64,000 nucleotides of DNA from Ramlibacter sp. (lineage in GTDB: Bacteria > Pseudomonadota > Gammaproteobacteria > Burkholderiales > Burkholderiaceae_C), in the NCBI GenBank assembly GCA_013815685.1, contig JACDFR010000005.1, positions 1 to 64,000 on the forward strand, written 5' to 3'. Below, piece after piece: positions 6,709-15,376 of the stretch. The notes beneath the pieces are model-generated. The model was not told where the DNA came from, did not search any database, and saw nothing but the letters and a program-made list of their open reading frames with translations. Each line of letters begins with the position of its first letter. The stretch's first letter is position 1. The translations under genes were made by a program, and so were the position numbers.

Positions 6709-9683
6709 AACTGCCCGAGAGCGGCATGGACGACGCGCTGGACCTGGAGCCGGTCCAGCGGCGGGTGCACGCCGCGGCGCGGCCCGAGGGCCTTATTGAA
6801 GCCATCGAACGGCACGCACGGGCGCGGCCTTCCGCGGCTGCGCTCCTGTTCCCGCTGGAAAGCGAACAGCAAGATCGCCAGCTCGGCTGGCGCGAGCTGT
6901 ATTTGTCCGTGTGCCGCCACGCCGCCTATCTGGCCGACGCCGGCGCCCGCCGGGGTGACCGTGTGGTCATCCTGTCGGAGTCGGTTGCCCAGCAAGTGCT
7001 GGGCTTCCTGGGCGCTATCGCCGCGGGTTGTGTGCCCACCATTGTTTCCCACCCGTCCAGCAAGCAGTCGCAGCAGGCTTTCGAAGCCATGCTGCGCCCG
7101 GTGCTCGCGCACAGCCGGGCGAAGCTGCTGCTGTACGGCAACGGCGCCGGGCCGTCCGTGCGGGGGCTGGGCGCCCTGACGAGGCTGCTGCCGTTCGCCG
7201 AGGCCGGGCAATTGCCCCCGCCCATCGCGCCGCTGCAGCGCGACCCGGACGAAGTGCTTTTCCTTCAATTCTCCTCGGGCACGACGGGTGCTCGCAAAGC
7301 CATCGCCGTCTCGCAGGCGATGCTGCTGGAGCAGGCTCGGGCCTATGCGGATGCGATCGACCTGGAGCCACACGACACGGTAGTGAGCTGGCTGCCGCTC
7401 TACCATGACATGGGCCTGGTCGCAGCCTTTCTCATCCCCCTGTGGCGGGGCGCCATGGGCATCCACCTTTCACCGTTCGACTGGCTGATGCGGCCCGAGC
7501 GGCTGTTCGAACTGGTCCAGGAGCACCGGGCGACCCTGATGTGGCTGCCCAACTTCGCCTACGAGTTGTGCGCGTCGCGCCTGGCCGGCGGCACCTGGCA
7601 GCTGGCGTCGCTGCGGGCCATTGTCAACTGCAGCGAACCGGTCAGGAAGCGCGCCCACGACAGGTTCCTTGATGCGTTCGCCGCGACCGGCGTGCGAGCG
7701 CAAGCCTTGCAGACCTGCTACGCCATGGCGGAAACCACCTTCGCCATCACGCAGTCGGACATTCACAGGCCGGCAACGCTGGACCGCATCGCGCGCGAGC
7801 CCTTTCTCAGCCTTGGGCGGGCGGAGCCGGCCGACGCGGCTGCGCCGCATGACGCGATCCTCGAGCTGGTGTCCTGCGGATCGGCAGTCGCCGGCACCCA
7901 GGTGCGGATCGCCGAGGCCTCGCAGGACCGGATGGTGGGCGAAATCGAGGTCAGCAGTACCTCGCTCTTCGCCGGGTACCTGTTCAATGCCGAGGATACC
8001 GGCGCTTTCACGCCCGATGGCTGGCTGCGTACCGGCGACCTGGGCTATCTTGCCGGCGACGAGCTGTACGTCACCGGGCGCCGCAAGGACCTGATCATTC
8101 GCCGCGGCCACAACATCTATCCCTCCGACGTCGAGGAGGCGCTGGCCGACGTGCCGGGCTGCAAGCCCGGGCGGGTGGTGGCGTTTGGCGTCGACGACGA
8201 GGATGGCGGGACGCAGGAAGCGGTGGTCATGATCGAACGGGCCTCCCAGGAGGTCGATGCGCAGGCGCTGCGGACGGCGGTGCGCGAAACGCTGCTGCAG
8301 GCGACGGGCGAAACCGTCTCGCAAGTCGTGGTGTGCGACCCCAATACCTTGCGCAAGAGCACCTCCGGCAAGCTTTCCCGCGCAGCCAACCGCCAGCTCT
8401 ATCTCGAGCTGCACGCCGGCCGCGATCCGCTACCCGCCCAGCCGGGCGAGGCTGGGGGCGGTGCCGGCGACGCGGGCGATCCATTCGAGGAGCAGCTCGC
8501 GCTGATCTGGGCCCAGGCGCTGCGGCTGTCCAGGGTGCCGCGCGAGGCGCGCCTGTTCGCGGAGATGGGCGCCGACTCCGTGGCCGCCATGCAGGCGGTC
8601 GGCGAGATCGCGCGGCAATTCGGCAAGGTGGTGGAGCCCAGCACGTTGCTGCGCGAGGACACGGTGGCCCGGCAGGCGCGCTGGCTGCGCTCGCATGCCG
8701 CCTCGGGCACCGGGGCGCAAGAGGGGGCCGTGGTGTGCCTGCAGCAGGGCCGCCACGGCTGCGCCCCCCTCTTCCTTGTGCACGCGGCGTCCGGCAGGGC
8801 CTGGCCGTACCGCACGCTGTTGCCGCATCTGGACCCCGGCCGGCCGGTCTATGCCTTCCAGGCCCCCGAACTGTTCGGCACCGCGCGGATGCTGAGCGTG
8901 CAGGAAATGGCGAGCCACTACCTGGACAAGCTGCTGGAAATCCAACCCAGGGGCCCTTACCTGCTGGCCGGCTGGTCCTTCGGGGGCGCGATCGCCCATA
9001 CCCTGGCCAGCAACCTCGCCGCGCGTGGTCATGAGGTCAGCCGGCTGGTTCTGTTTGACACCGACCCCCCGGCCACGCGGATGCAGCGGCTGCAACGCGG
9101 CTTGCGCCATGCGCTGGCCCGCCGGGACTCCCTGCGCTGGATGTTGCCGCAGCAAGGCTCCAGCTGTGCACGCTTTCTGGCCGTTCTGCCTGAATCCCCG
9201 CTGTCGGCTGCGCGGCTCGCCGGCCTCGTGCGGCAGGCCGCGCCGCAGCGCCTGGCGCACCTGGTCATCGATGGACACAGCGTGGAGCAGTTGTGGGAAC
9301 TGCTCACGGCCGATTTCGCGCTGCACGGCCGCCCCGAGGAAAGCAAGCCGTTCCTGCTGCCGGGGCAGGACGCCCGCACCCAATTGCGCAACGCGCAGCT
9401 GCTGGTCAAGAACCGGCGGCTATCCACGCTTCACCGGCCGCGGCAGCGCTTTGCCGGCGCGATGGACATCTTCGCGGCCAACGATGCGCAGCGGCTGGCC
9501 CCGTGGACGAACTTCGCGGGCAACTCCCGGCTGCATGTCTACCCGATCCAGGGCACGGATGCGCTGCCGCCGCACTTCTGCATGTTCGAGCCGGACAACG
9601 TGGCACTGTTCGGCGCCCACTTGAATCGCTTGCTGGGCGAGGTGCCGCCACCCGCGCCTGGTCAGGAAAGGAACACCCCATGA
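6705..9683 (+). CDS. FAAL-type acyl-AMP ligase - carrier protein - thioesterase fusion
   Basis: 992 residues. The first about 590 are a fatty-acyl-AMP ligase: FSSGTTGARKAI, SWLPLYHDMGLV, and the FAAL-specific LSPFDWLMRPERLF and WLPNFAYELCA segments, ending in KSTSGKLSRAA. A carrier domain follows (Ser625 in GADSVAAMQ), then an alpha/beta thioesterase (Ser758 in GWSFGG). FAALs activate an acid as its adenylate and pass it straight to a carrier without CoA. There is no condensation or ketosynthase domain, so the protein loads, holds and releases an acyl group, or hands it to the neighbouring Cy domain. The ATG overlaps the NRPS stop (ATGA). The acid is not evident from sequence and need not be a long fatty acid. 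Confidence 0.9.
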   Translation: MKLPESGMDDALDLEPVQRRVHAAARPEGLIEAIERHARARPSAAALLFPLESEQQDRQLGWRELYLSVCRHAAYLADAGARRGDRVVILSESVAQQVLGFLGAIAAGCVPTIVSHPSSKQSQQAFEAMLRPVLAHSRAKLLLYGNGAGPSVRGLGALTRLLPFAEAGQLPPPIAPLQRDPDEVLFLQFSSGTTGARKAIAVSQAMLLEQARAYADAIDLEPHDTVVSWLPLYHDMGLVAAFLIPLWRGAMGIHLSPFDWLMRPERLFELVQEHRATLMWLPNFAYELCASRLAGGTWQLASLRAIVNCSEPVRKRAHDRFLDAFAATGVRAQALQTCYAMAETTFAITQSDIHRPATLDRIAREPFLSLGRAEPADAAAPHDAILELVSCGSAVAGTQVRIAEASQDRMVGEIEVSSTSLFAGYLFNAEDTGAFTPDGWLRTGDLGYLAGDELYVTGRRKDLIIRRGHNIYPSDVEEALADVPGCKPGRVVAFGVDDEDGGTQEAVVMIERASQEVDAQALRTAVRETLLQATGETVSQVVVCDPNTLRKSTSGKLSRAANRQLYLELHAGRDPLPAQPGEAGGGAGDAGDPFEEQLALIWAQALRLSRVPREARLFAEMGADSVAAMQAVGEIARQFGKVVEPSTLLREDTVARQARWLRSHAASGTGAQEGAVVCLQQGRHGCAPLFLVHAASGRAWPYRTLLPHLDPGRPVYAFQAPELFGTARMLSVQEMASHYLDKLLEIQPRGPYLLAGWSFGGAIAHTLASNLAARGHEVSRLVLFDTDPPATRMQRLQRGLRHALARRDSLRWMLPQQGSSCARFLAVLPESPLSAARLAGLVRQAAPQRLAHLVIDGHSVEQLWELLTADFALHGRPEESKPFLLPGQDARTQLRNAQLLVKNRRLSTLHRPRQRFAGAMDIFAANDAQRLAPWTNFAGNSRLHVYPIQGTDALPPHFCMFEPDNVALFGAHLNRLLGEVPPPAPGQERNTP

Positions 9684-10564
9684 TGACGACCGAAGAACCC
9701 AATCGCCTGCGGGCCATGATAGCCAAGCTGTCAGGCCTGTCGATCCGCGACCGCTATAACCCCTACCAGACCTTCAAATGGCCCGAAGCCCTCGCCGATG
9801 AGCAGATGTGGATGAGCGCGGACCTGCTGACCACGCACGGCACCGAATCCGACATGCCGCTGGACGAGGCCCAGCGGCAGCGGCTCAGCCGCTGGGAAAG
9901 CATCAACTTCTACAGCCTGAACGTGCACGGTATCCGCGAGCTGCTGGCCGAGGTGGTGTTGCGGATCCACGCGCCAGGCTACGAGGATTTCTCCCCCTTC
10001 ATGCACCATTTCATCGGCGAGGAGAACGACCATATGTGGTTCTTCGCCGAGTTCTGCCTGCGCTACGGGGGGAAGCTCTACCCCAACCGCAATGTCAATT
10101 TCGGGCAGCGCTTCAGCGGCCGCGCGCTCGACCTGGTGACCTTCGCCAAGATCCAGCTGTTCGAGGAGATCGTCGACCACTTCAATATGCGCGTTGCCGG
10201 CGATTCCAGTATTCATCCCTTCATCCGCGAACTCAACGGCGTGCACCATCGCGACGAGTCTCGTCACATCGCCTTCGGCCGCGAGATGGTGTTGTGGCTG
10301 TACGAGCAGATCAGCCGCGAGGGCGACGAGGCGCTGCTGGCCCAGATCGACGAGTACCTGCGCGGCTACATGGTCAACAGCGTGACCCAGCTGTACAACC
10401 CCATCGTCTACCAGGATGCGCTGCTTCCGGGCAATGTTTACGAGCGCCGCACTGCATTGCTGCAGCATCCCGCGCGGCGCGGCGCCCATCGCGCCATCGT
10501 GCGCAAGCCCGAGAGTTTCCTGCTCAAGCACGCAATGATTTCCAAACCGGTGTTCGCCGACTGA
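9680..10564 (+). CDS. AurF-like diiron N-oxygenase
   Basis: 294 residues resembling the AurF/CmlI family of non-haem diiron enzymes that oxidise amines to hydroxylamine, nitroso or nitro groups. Visible ligand candidates are Glu87 or Glu91, the E115xxH118 pair in GEENDHMWFF, Glu162 or Glu163 in LFEEIVDHF, and H189xxxE193xxH196 in HHRDESRHI. This matches the seven-ligand pattern of AurF. The ATG overlaps the previous stop (ATGA) and AGGAAAGGAA lies just upstream. Family members often act on substrates bound to a carrier protein. With the amino acid:carrier ligase next door, an aminoacyl-carrier or a released amine is the likely substrate. The exact oxidation level cannot be predicted. Confidence 0.85.
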   Translation: MMTTEEPNRLRAMIAKLSGLSIRDRYNPYQTFKWPEALADEQMWMSADLLTTHGTESDMPLDEAQRQRLSRWESINFYSLNVHGIRELLAEVVLRIHAPGYEDFSPFMHHFIGEENDHMWFFAEFCLRYGGKLYPNRNVNFGQRFSGRALDLVTFAKIQLFEEIVDHFNMRVAGDSSIHPFIRELNGVHHRDESRHIAFGREMVLWLYEQISREGDEALLAQIDEYLRGYMVNSVTQLYNPIVYQDALLPGNVYERRTALLQHPARRGAHRAIVRKPESFLLKHAMISKPVFAD

Positions 10565-10599
10565 GCTCCGCCGCGCCCTACCCCCTCACAGGAGAGATG

Positions 10600-11448
10600 A
10601 TGACCCCTCGCCCGTCCTTGTTCAAGGTCTCGAACGGCCTTGCCACCCTCGGCCCGGATGGGGCCGCAATCTTGCGGCTGCTGGAGCGGCGCATCGGGCT
10701 CTGGGCCGGCGAGATCGGTGCGCAGGAGTTCATCTACGCCCCTCTTCAGCGCGTAGAGAACCTCAGTCGCATCGATTATTTCCTGAACTTCCCGCATCTG
10801 GGTACGCTGGTAGCGCCGATCGCGCGGGATCAGCTGAAAGCCAACTACGGCAACGCGCGCGAGTTGCACAGCATCTGCTGCGGCCACCTGGCCGACGCCG
10901 AGTACGCCTTGCCGTCGGCGGCCTGCTACAGCGTCTACTTCGATATGGAGGGGACGCGTCTCGACAAAGCCGTCTATGTAACGACCGTGCAGCGTTGCTA
11001 TCGCAACGAGGAGGCCTACACCGGCCTGTCGCGGCTGTGGGGCTTCCAGATGCGCGAGCTGGTCTGCGTGGGCGGCAGCGAGGAAGTGCAGGCGCACCTG
11101 AGGAATTTCCGCGGCAAGGTCCAGGAATTCATGGCGCGGCTGGACTTGCCGGTCGAGGTCACCGTCGCCAGCGATCCGTTCTTCGATCGCAGCTCGGCCC
11201 GCGCCGCCATGCAACAGGTTTTTCCGGTAAAAGAAGAGTTCGTTTACGGCGGTTCGGTGGCGATTGCCTCCGTCAACTTCCATCGCAACTTCTTCGGCGA
11301 GAAGTGCCGCATCACCCTGCCGGACGGGCAACCCGCATTCACCAGCTGTGTGGCCTTCGGCCTGGAGCGCTGGCTGCATGCGCTCACCGACCGGTACGAA
11401 GGCGATGCGCAGCGCATCCTGGGCGCTCTCGAAGGAGCGCTCGCATGA
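10600..11448 (+). CDS. Amino acid:[carrier protein] ligase, class II aaRS homologue
   Basis: 282 residues, the size of the truncated seryl-tRNA-synthetase-like proteins that charge small carrier proteins with amino acids instead of tRNA. Class II signatures are present: motif 2-like QRCYRNEE with LWGFQMREL, and motif 3 in TSCVAFGLERW. The tRNA-binding arm of SerRS is absent. Known members load glycine or alanine on the pantetheine of a discrete carrier, and the amino acid used here is unknown. The start at 10600 gives 5 nt to AGGAG. ATG at 10597 is too close to it. The partner is presumably the free carrier at 2228. This gives the cluster two separate amino-acid entry points, this enzyme and the Cys A domain. 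Confidence 0.85.
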   Translation: MTPRPSLFKVSNGLATLGPDGAAILRLLERRIGLWAGEIGAQEFIYAPLQRVENLSRIDYFLNFPHLGTLVAPIARDQLKANYGNARELHSICCGHLADAEYALPSAACYSVYFDMEGTRLDKAVYVTTVQRCYRNEEAYTGLSRLWGFQMRELVCVGGSEEVQAHLRNFRGKVQEFMARLDLPVEVTVASDPFFDRSSARAAMQQVFPVKEEFVYGGSVAIASVNFHRNFFGEKCRITLPDGQPAFTSCVAFGLERWLHALTDRYEGDAQRILGALEGALA

Positions 11449-11479
11449 ATCGCGCCGCCGCCCGGTCCGGGCTTGCCGC

Positions 11480-12517
11480 ATGAGCCGCACCGCGCCGCAG
11501 CGGGTGGCCGCCGCGCTCGGCGTGCGCTTTCCGCTGATGCTCGCCGGCATGGGCGGGGTCGCGGGGCCGGAGCTGGTGGCTGCCGTGTCCGAGGCGGGCG
11601 CCGCGGGAACGTTGGGCCTCTACCGGATGCCCGCCGAGCGCATCGCCGACGCGATCGGGCGTACCCAGGCGCTCACGGCCGCGCCCTTCGGGGCCAACTT
11701 CGTGCCCGAGGTGCTGGACGAAGGCCAACTTCTGCCCCGCGTGAACGCGGCTATCGCGGCCAGCCGGTCCAACGTGTTCCTGTCTTTCTTCGGCCTGCCG
11801 CCGCCGACGGCGGCAGACGCAGTGCATACGGCCGGCCGGCGGCTGGTGATCCAGGTCGGCACGGCGGCGGACGCGATGACGGCCGCGGCGCTGGGAGCCC
11901 ATGTGGTGGTGCTGCAGGGCGTGGAAGCCGGCGGGCACCTGCTGGGCAAGCAGGGCGTCGCGCAGCTGCTGCGCGACACGCGCGCCCGGCTGCCCTCGGC
12001 CGCGCTGGCGGTGGCGGGAGGCATCGCCAGCGGCGCAGACTTCGCGCGGCTGGCCGAGCACGGAGCCGATGGAGTGTGCTGCGGCACGCTGTTCATCCCG
12101 GCGCACGAATCGCGGGCGCACCCCTTGTACAAGCAGGCGGTGCTGCAGGCCAATGCCGCCGACACCGAGATCACTGGCCTGTTCGAGACCGGCTGGCCCG
12201 GACGCCCGCACCGCGTGGTGAGCACCGCACAGGTAGCGCGCGGCCGGGGCGACCCCGAAACGTTCATTGCGAGCACGGCGATCTACGGCAGCCGCTGCCT
12301 GATCCCGCGCTACAGCGCCGCGGTACCCACCACCGAGACCGTCGGTGCGGTGATGGAGATGGCGCTCTATTGCGGCACCTCATGCGGCGGCATCCAGGCG
12401 GCGGACCTGCCCGCGCGCGCCCTCGTCAGCGGATTCGTCGAAAGCTTTCGCCATGCGCCTGCAGGCGCGCAAGCCCACAAGGAAGAATTGCCATGGACCT
12501 CCACTTCGCACGCCTGA
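11480..12517 (+). CDS. Nitronate monooxygenase (2-nitropropane dioxygenase)-like flavoprotein
   Basis: 345 residues with the FMN-binding TIM-barrel features of class I nitronate monooxygenases: PLMLAGMGGVAGPELVAAVSEAGAAGTLG at the N-terminus (residues about 15-43), catalytic His153 in VEAGGHLLG, and phosphate-binding AVAGGIASGAD. Such enzymes oxidise alkyl nitronates to carbonyl compounds and nitrite. Beside an AurF-like N-oxygenase this is suggestive: it could remove a nitro group as a biosynthetic step or detoxify a nitro intermediate. Some NMO-fold proteins are enoyl-reductase-like instead. A 12-codon frame (11445-11483) bridges the 31-nt gap from the ligase and overlaps both genes as ATGA, so translation may be coupled. 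Confidence 0.82.
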   Translation: MSRTAPQRVAAALGVRFPLMLAGMGGVAGPELVAAVSEAGAAGTLGLYRMPAERIADAIGRTQALTAAPFGANFVPEVLDEGQLLPRVNAAIAASRSNVFLSFFGLPPPTAADAVHTAGRRLVIQVGTAADAMTAAALGAHVVVLQGVEAGGHLLGKQGVAQLLRDTRARLPSAALAVAGGIASGADFARLAEHGADGVCCGTLFIPAHESRAHPLYKQAVLQANAADTEITGLFETGWPGRPHRVVSTAQVARGRGDPETFIASTAIYGSRCLIPRYSAAVPTTETVGAVMEMALYCGTSCGGIQAADLPARALVSGFVESFRHAPAGAQAHKEELPWTSTSHA

Positions 12518-13548
12518 ACCAGCTCGCCTTTGGCTATTGGCACGCCCAAACACTGTTCACGCTGACACAGGCCGGGGTATTCGATACGTTGCACGGCCGC
12601 GGCGGCGGGACCGCCGGTGAGGTCGCCGCGGCTTGCGGCCTCGACCCCGATTCGGGCACGGCGCTGCTCGACGCCGGCGTCGCGCTGGGGCTGCTGCGCA
12701 AGCTGGATGGCGGCCGCTACGACAACAGCGAAATGTCCCAGGCGCTGCTGGTGTCCGCCACGCCCGCCTCCCTTGTGCACTGGGTGCGGGTCATGGGGCG
12801 CTGGGTTGCGCCCTGGGCCAGCCTGGGCCGTGCCTTGCAGGCCGGGCATGCGGTAGAGCCGCAGTCGCCCCGGATTGCCGCCGACCCCGCCTACCTGGAG
12901 GAGTTCATCCTCGGCATGCATGAATATGCCAGCCGAACCAGCGAGCAGGTGGCCGCGGCGGTCGAGCTCGAACAGCCCCGGATCCTGCTGGACGTGGGCG
13001 CGGGCGCGGGCACCTACTCGATTGCACTGTGCCGCAAGTACCCGCAGCTGCGCTCCACGCTGCTGGACATGGAAGAGGTGCTACCGGTGGCTCGGCGGAT
13101 CGTTGAATCCAGCGGGCTGGACGAGCGAATCGCGGCGCGGCGCACCGACTACCGCTCCTCCTCCTTCGGCGCCGGCGAGGCTGACGCGGTTCTGCTGTCG
13201 AACGTGCTGCACCAGGAGTCGCGTGACGTGGGCCTGGACATGCTGCGCCGCGCCCTCGCGGCGCTGAAGCCGGGTGGAAAGGTCATCGTGCATGGCCACT
13301 TCCTGGACGAAAGCCGCACGGCGCCGGTCTTCGCCACCTTGCACAACCTGTCGGCGCGCACGCTCTGGGAGGGCGGCCATAGTTACACCACCCATGAGAT
13401 GGTCGACTTGCTGGCGCAGGCCGGCTTCGAGGCGCCCGCCGCGGTCGCGGTGGCCGCGAGTTCCACCAAGCTGGTGATGGGCAGGCGCCCCACGGGGCGC
13501 GACCACGCCGCAACCTCCGCTTCACCTCTCGCCAACGAAACACCATGA
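12493..13548 (+). CDS. SAM-dependent O-methyltransferase-type enzyme 1
   Basis: 351 residues. An N-terminal dimerisation winged-helix (about 1-95: LFTLTQAGVFDTL, GEVAAACGL, GLLRKLDGGRYDNSE) is followed by a Rossmann methyltransferase domain whose SAM motif I is LLDVGAGAGTYS. Motif LLSNVLHQES and the KPGGKVIVHGHFL strand follow. This is the arrangement of small-molecule O-methyltransferases (hydroxyneurosporene or acetylserotonin type). The ATG at 12493, preceded by AAGGAAG, overlaps the end of the flavoprotein gene by 25 nt. Its likely role is methylation of an oxygen on the cluster product, perhaps one introduced by the N-oxygenase. N-methylation cannot be excluded. Confidence 0.85.
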   Translation: MDLHFARLNQLAFGYWHAQTLFTLTQAGVFDTLHGRGGGTAGEVAAACGLDPDSGTALLDAGVALGLLRKLDGGRYDNSEMSQALLVSATPASLVHWVRVMGRWVAPWASLGRALQAGHAVEPQSPRIAADPAYLEEFILGMHEYASRTSEQVAAAVELEQPRILLDVGAGAGTYSIALCRKYPQLRSTLLDMEEVLPVARRIVESSGLDERIAARRTDYRSSSFGAGEADAVLLSNVLHQESRDVGLDMLRRALAALKPGGKVIVHGHFLDESRTAPVFATLHNLSARTLWEGGHSYTTHEMVDLLAQAGFEAPAAVAVAASSTKLVMGRRPTGRDHAATSASPLANETP

Positions 13549-14591
13549 ACAACGACAAACATCCGGCAGACCCCGCCCAGGTCCAGCACATCGTAGACAC
13601 CTCGCTCGCCTTCTGGAAATCCAAGGTGCTCCTGGTGGCGGTCGAGCTCGGCGTCTTCACGCTGCTGAGCGACCGCACCGCGACGCTGGGCGAGTTGCAG
13701 CAATCCCTGGCGCTACACCCGCGCGGCAGCGCCGACTATTTCGATTCCCTGGTGGCACTGGGCCTGCTCCAGCGGGAAGGCAGCGGCGAACAGGCGCGCT
13801 ATGCCAACACGCCCGCTGCGGCCGCGCTGCTGGACCGCACCAGTCCTCATTACATGGGCGGTGTGCTCGAGATGACGAACCAGCGTGTCTATCCGTTCTG
13901 GGGCAGCCTGGCCGAAGCGCTGCGCACGGGCCGGCCGCAGAACGAAACCAAGCTGTCCGGCGAGAGCTGGTATCAGGCCCTCTACGCCGACCGGGCCCGC
14001 TTGTCGCAGTTCCTGTCGGCAATGGCCGGCTACCAGATCTCGAACTTCAAGATCCTTGTTCAGACTTTCGACTTCGGTGCCTACGGCAGCTTCTGCGATG
14101 TCGGCGGCGCAACCGGCGCGCTGGCAATGGAAGTGGCCAGGCGCCATCCCGGCACGCGCTGCATCAGCTTCGATCTTCCCGCGGTCGAACAGATCGCCGC
14201 CGAGCGCATCGCGGCCGCCGGCCTGAACGGCCAGGTCACGGTTGCGAGCGGAGACTTCCTGAAGGACGAGCTGCCGCAGGCCGGTGTCATCGCGATGGGC
14301 AACATCCTGCACAACTGGAGCGTCGATACGCGCCGTATGCTGATCGGCAAGGCTTTTCGCGCGCTGCCCCCTGGCGGGGCGTTCCTGGCGATCGAGCATC
14401 TGGTCGACGATGACCGGCGCCATAACCTGGCCGCGATGCTGATGTCGATCAACATGCTGATCGAAACGTCCGAAGGCAGCGAATCGACCACAAGCGAGTT
14501 CGATCGTTGGTGCCGGGAGGCCGGGTTCCGCCACACGGAAGTCAAGCCCATCTCCGGCGGCACCAGCGTCGGCATTGCCTATAAGGAATGA
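13545..14591 (+). CDS. SAM-dependent O-methyltransferase-type enzyme 2
   Basis: 348 residues, same architecture as the previous gene: dimerisation helices (FWKSKVLLVAVELGVFTLL, about 24-42), SAM motif I CDVGGATGALAMEVA, a catalytic-region segment MGNILHNWS, then the LPPGGAFLAIEHL strand. It overlaps methyltransferase 1 as ATGA. The two are clearly diverged (glycine motif GAGAGT versus GGATGA), so this is not a recent duplication and each probably has its own substrate. Two methylations of one scaffold are the simplest reading. Confidence 0.85.
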   Translation: MNNDKHPADPAQVQHIVDTSLAFWKSKVLLVAVELGVFTLLSDRTATLGELQQSLALHPRGSADYFDSLVALGLLQREGSGEQARYANTPAAAALLDRTSPHYMGGVLEMTNQRVYPFWGSLAEALRTGRPQNETKLSGESWYQALYADRARLSQFLSAMAGYQISNFKILVQTFDFGAYGSFCDVGGATGALAMEVARRHPGTRCISFDLPAVEQIAAERIAAAGLNGQVTVASGDFLKDELPQAGVIAMGNILHNWSVDTRRMLIGKAFRALPPGGAFLAIEHLVDDDRRHNLAAMLMSINMLIETSEGSESTTSEFDRWCREAGFRHTEVKPISGGTSVGIAYKE

Positions 14592-15358
14592 ACGCCGCCG
14601 CCGCGCTGCCGAGCAGCAGCTCTTCGGTGGGCCGGCATTGGGCGCGGCGCAGGCCCCGCCTGGTCTGGTGCCGGCAAGCGCAGGGCGAGCCGGACGTTGC
14701 CCGCGGCCCCAGTACCGACGAGGTCCATCTGTGGTCCTTTGACAGTGAAAACGAATCGCTGCCACAGTGCACGGCGCTGTTGCCCGACGCTGAACTGGAG
14801 AGTCTGTTGCGCCTGCCCGACCCGGCGGCGTTCAGGCTCGCCGTCGTGGCGCGGGCAAAGCTGCGCGGGGTGCTGGCTGGATATCTCGGCGCCGATCCGG
14901 CGCGCCTGGAAATCATCGCCAGGTTGCGGGGAAGGTTCCAGCTGGCGCCCGCGCAGGCGCGCGGACTGGAATTCAACCTCTCGTATTCGGGAAGCGCGAT
15001 CGTTCTGGTGGTGACCCGCGGCCGCCTGGTGGGCGTCGACATAGAAAAGGTGAGACCCCTGCAGGACCTGGAAGGCGCGATGTCGCTCGTGCTCACGAAT
15101 GCCGAGCAGGTTGAAGTCCGCAGCCAGTCGCCGGGGCCCGCGCGCACTATTCGCTTTTTCCAGTTCTGGACACGGAAGGAGGCCTACCTCAAGGCAGTCG
15201 GCCGGGGCATCGGCCTGGGCATGCGCGATGTCGATGCGCTGGCCCTCGGGTCGGGACCGAGCGTCGGCGCGCCGGGCACCACGTGGTCGGTCGAGAACCT
15301 CGACCTCGGCGAGGGAATGGTCGGGGCCGTGGTGACGCAGTCGCTGCATGACGGCTGA
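14588..15358 (+). CDS. 4'-phosphopantetheinyl transferase, Sfp type
   Basis: 256 residues. The Sfp signature is intact: FNLSYSGSAIVLVV, then RLVGVDIEKV with the Mg-binding Asp-x-Glu, then FWTRKEAYLKAVGRGIG with the catalytic Glu and Lys. It converts apo carrier proteins to holo form with coenzyme A. It should serve the free carrier, the NRPS T domain and the FAAL-linked carrier of this operon. Its start overlaps the stop of methyltransferase 2 (ATGA). The first about 45 residues (SSSSS and WARRRPRLVWC) look poorly conserved, and a later start is possible. A dedicated transferase inside the operon supports reading it as a self-contained biosynthetic cluster. Confidence 0.9.
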   Translation: MNAAAALPSSSSSVGRHWARRRPRLVWCRQAQGEPDVARGPSTDEVHLWSFDSENESLPQCTALLPDAELESLLRLPDPAAFRLAVVARAKLRGVLAGYLGADPARLEIIARLRGRFQLAPAQARGLEFNLSYSGSAIVLVVTRGRLVGVDIEKVRPLQDLEGAMSLVLTNAEQVEVRSQSPGPARTIRFFQFWTRKEAYLKAVGRGIGLGMRDVDALALGSGPSVGAPGTTWSVENLDLGEGMVGAVVTQSLHDG

Positions 15359-15376
15359 GTCGAAAGCGAGGCAACG

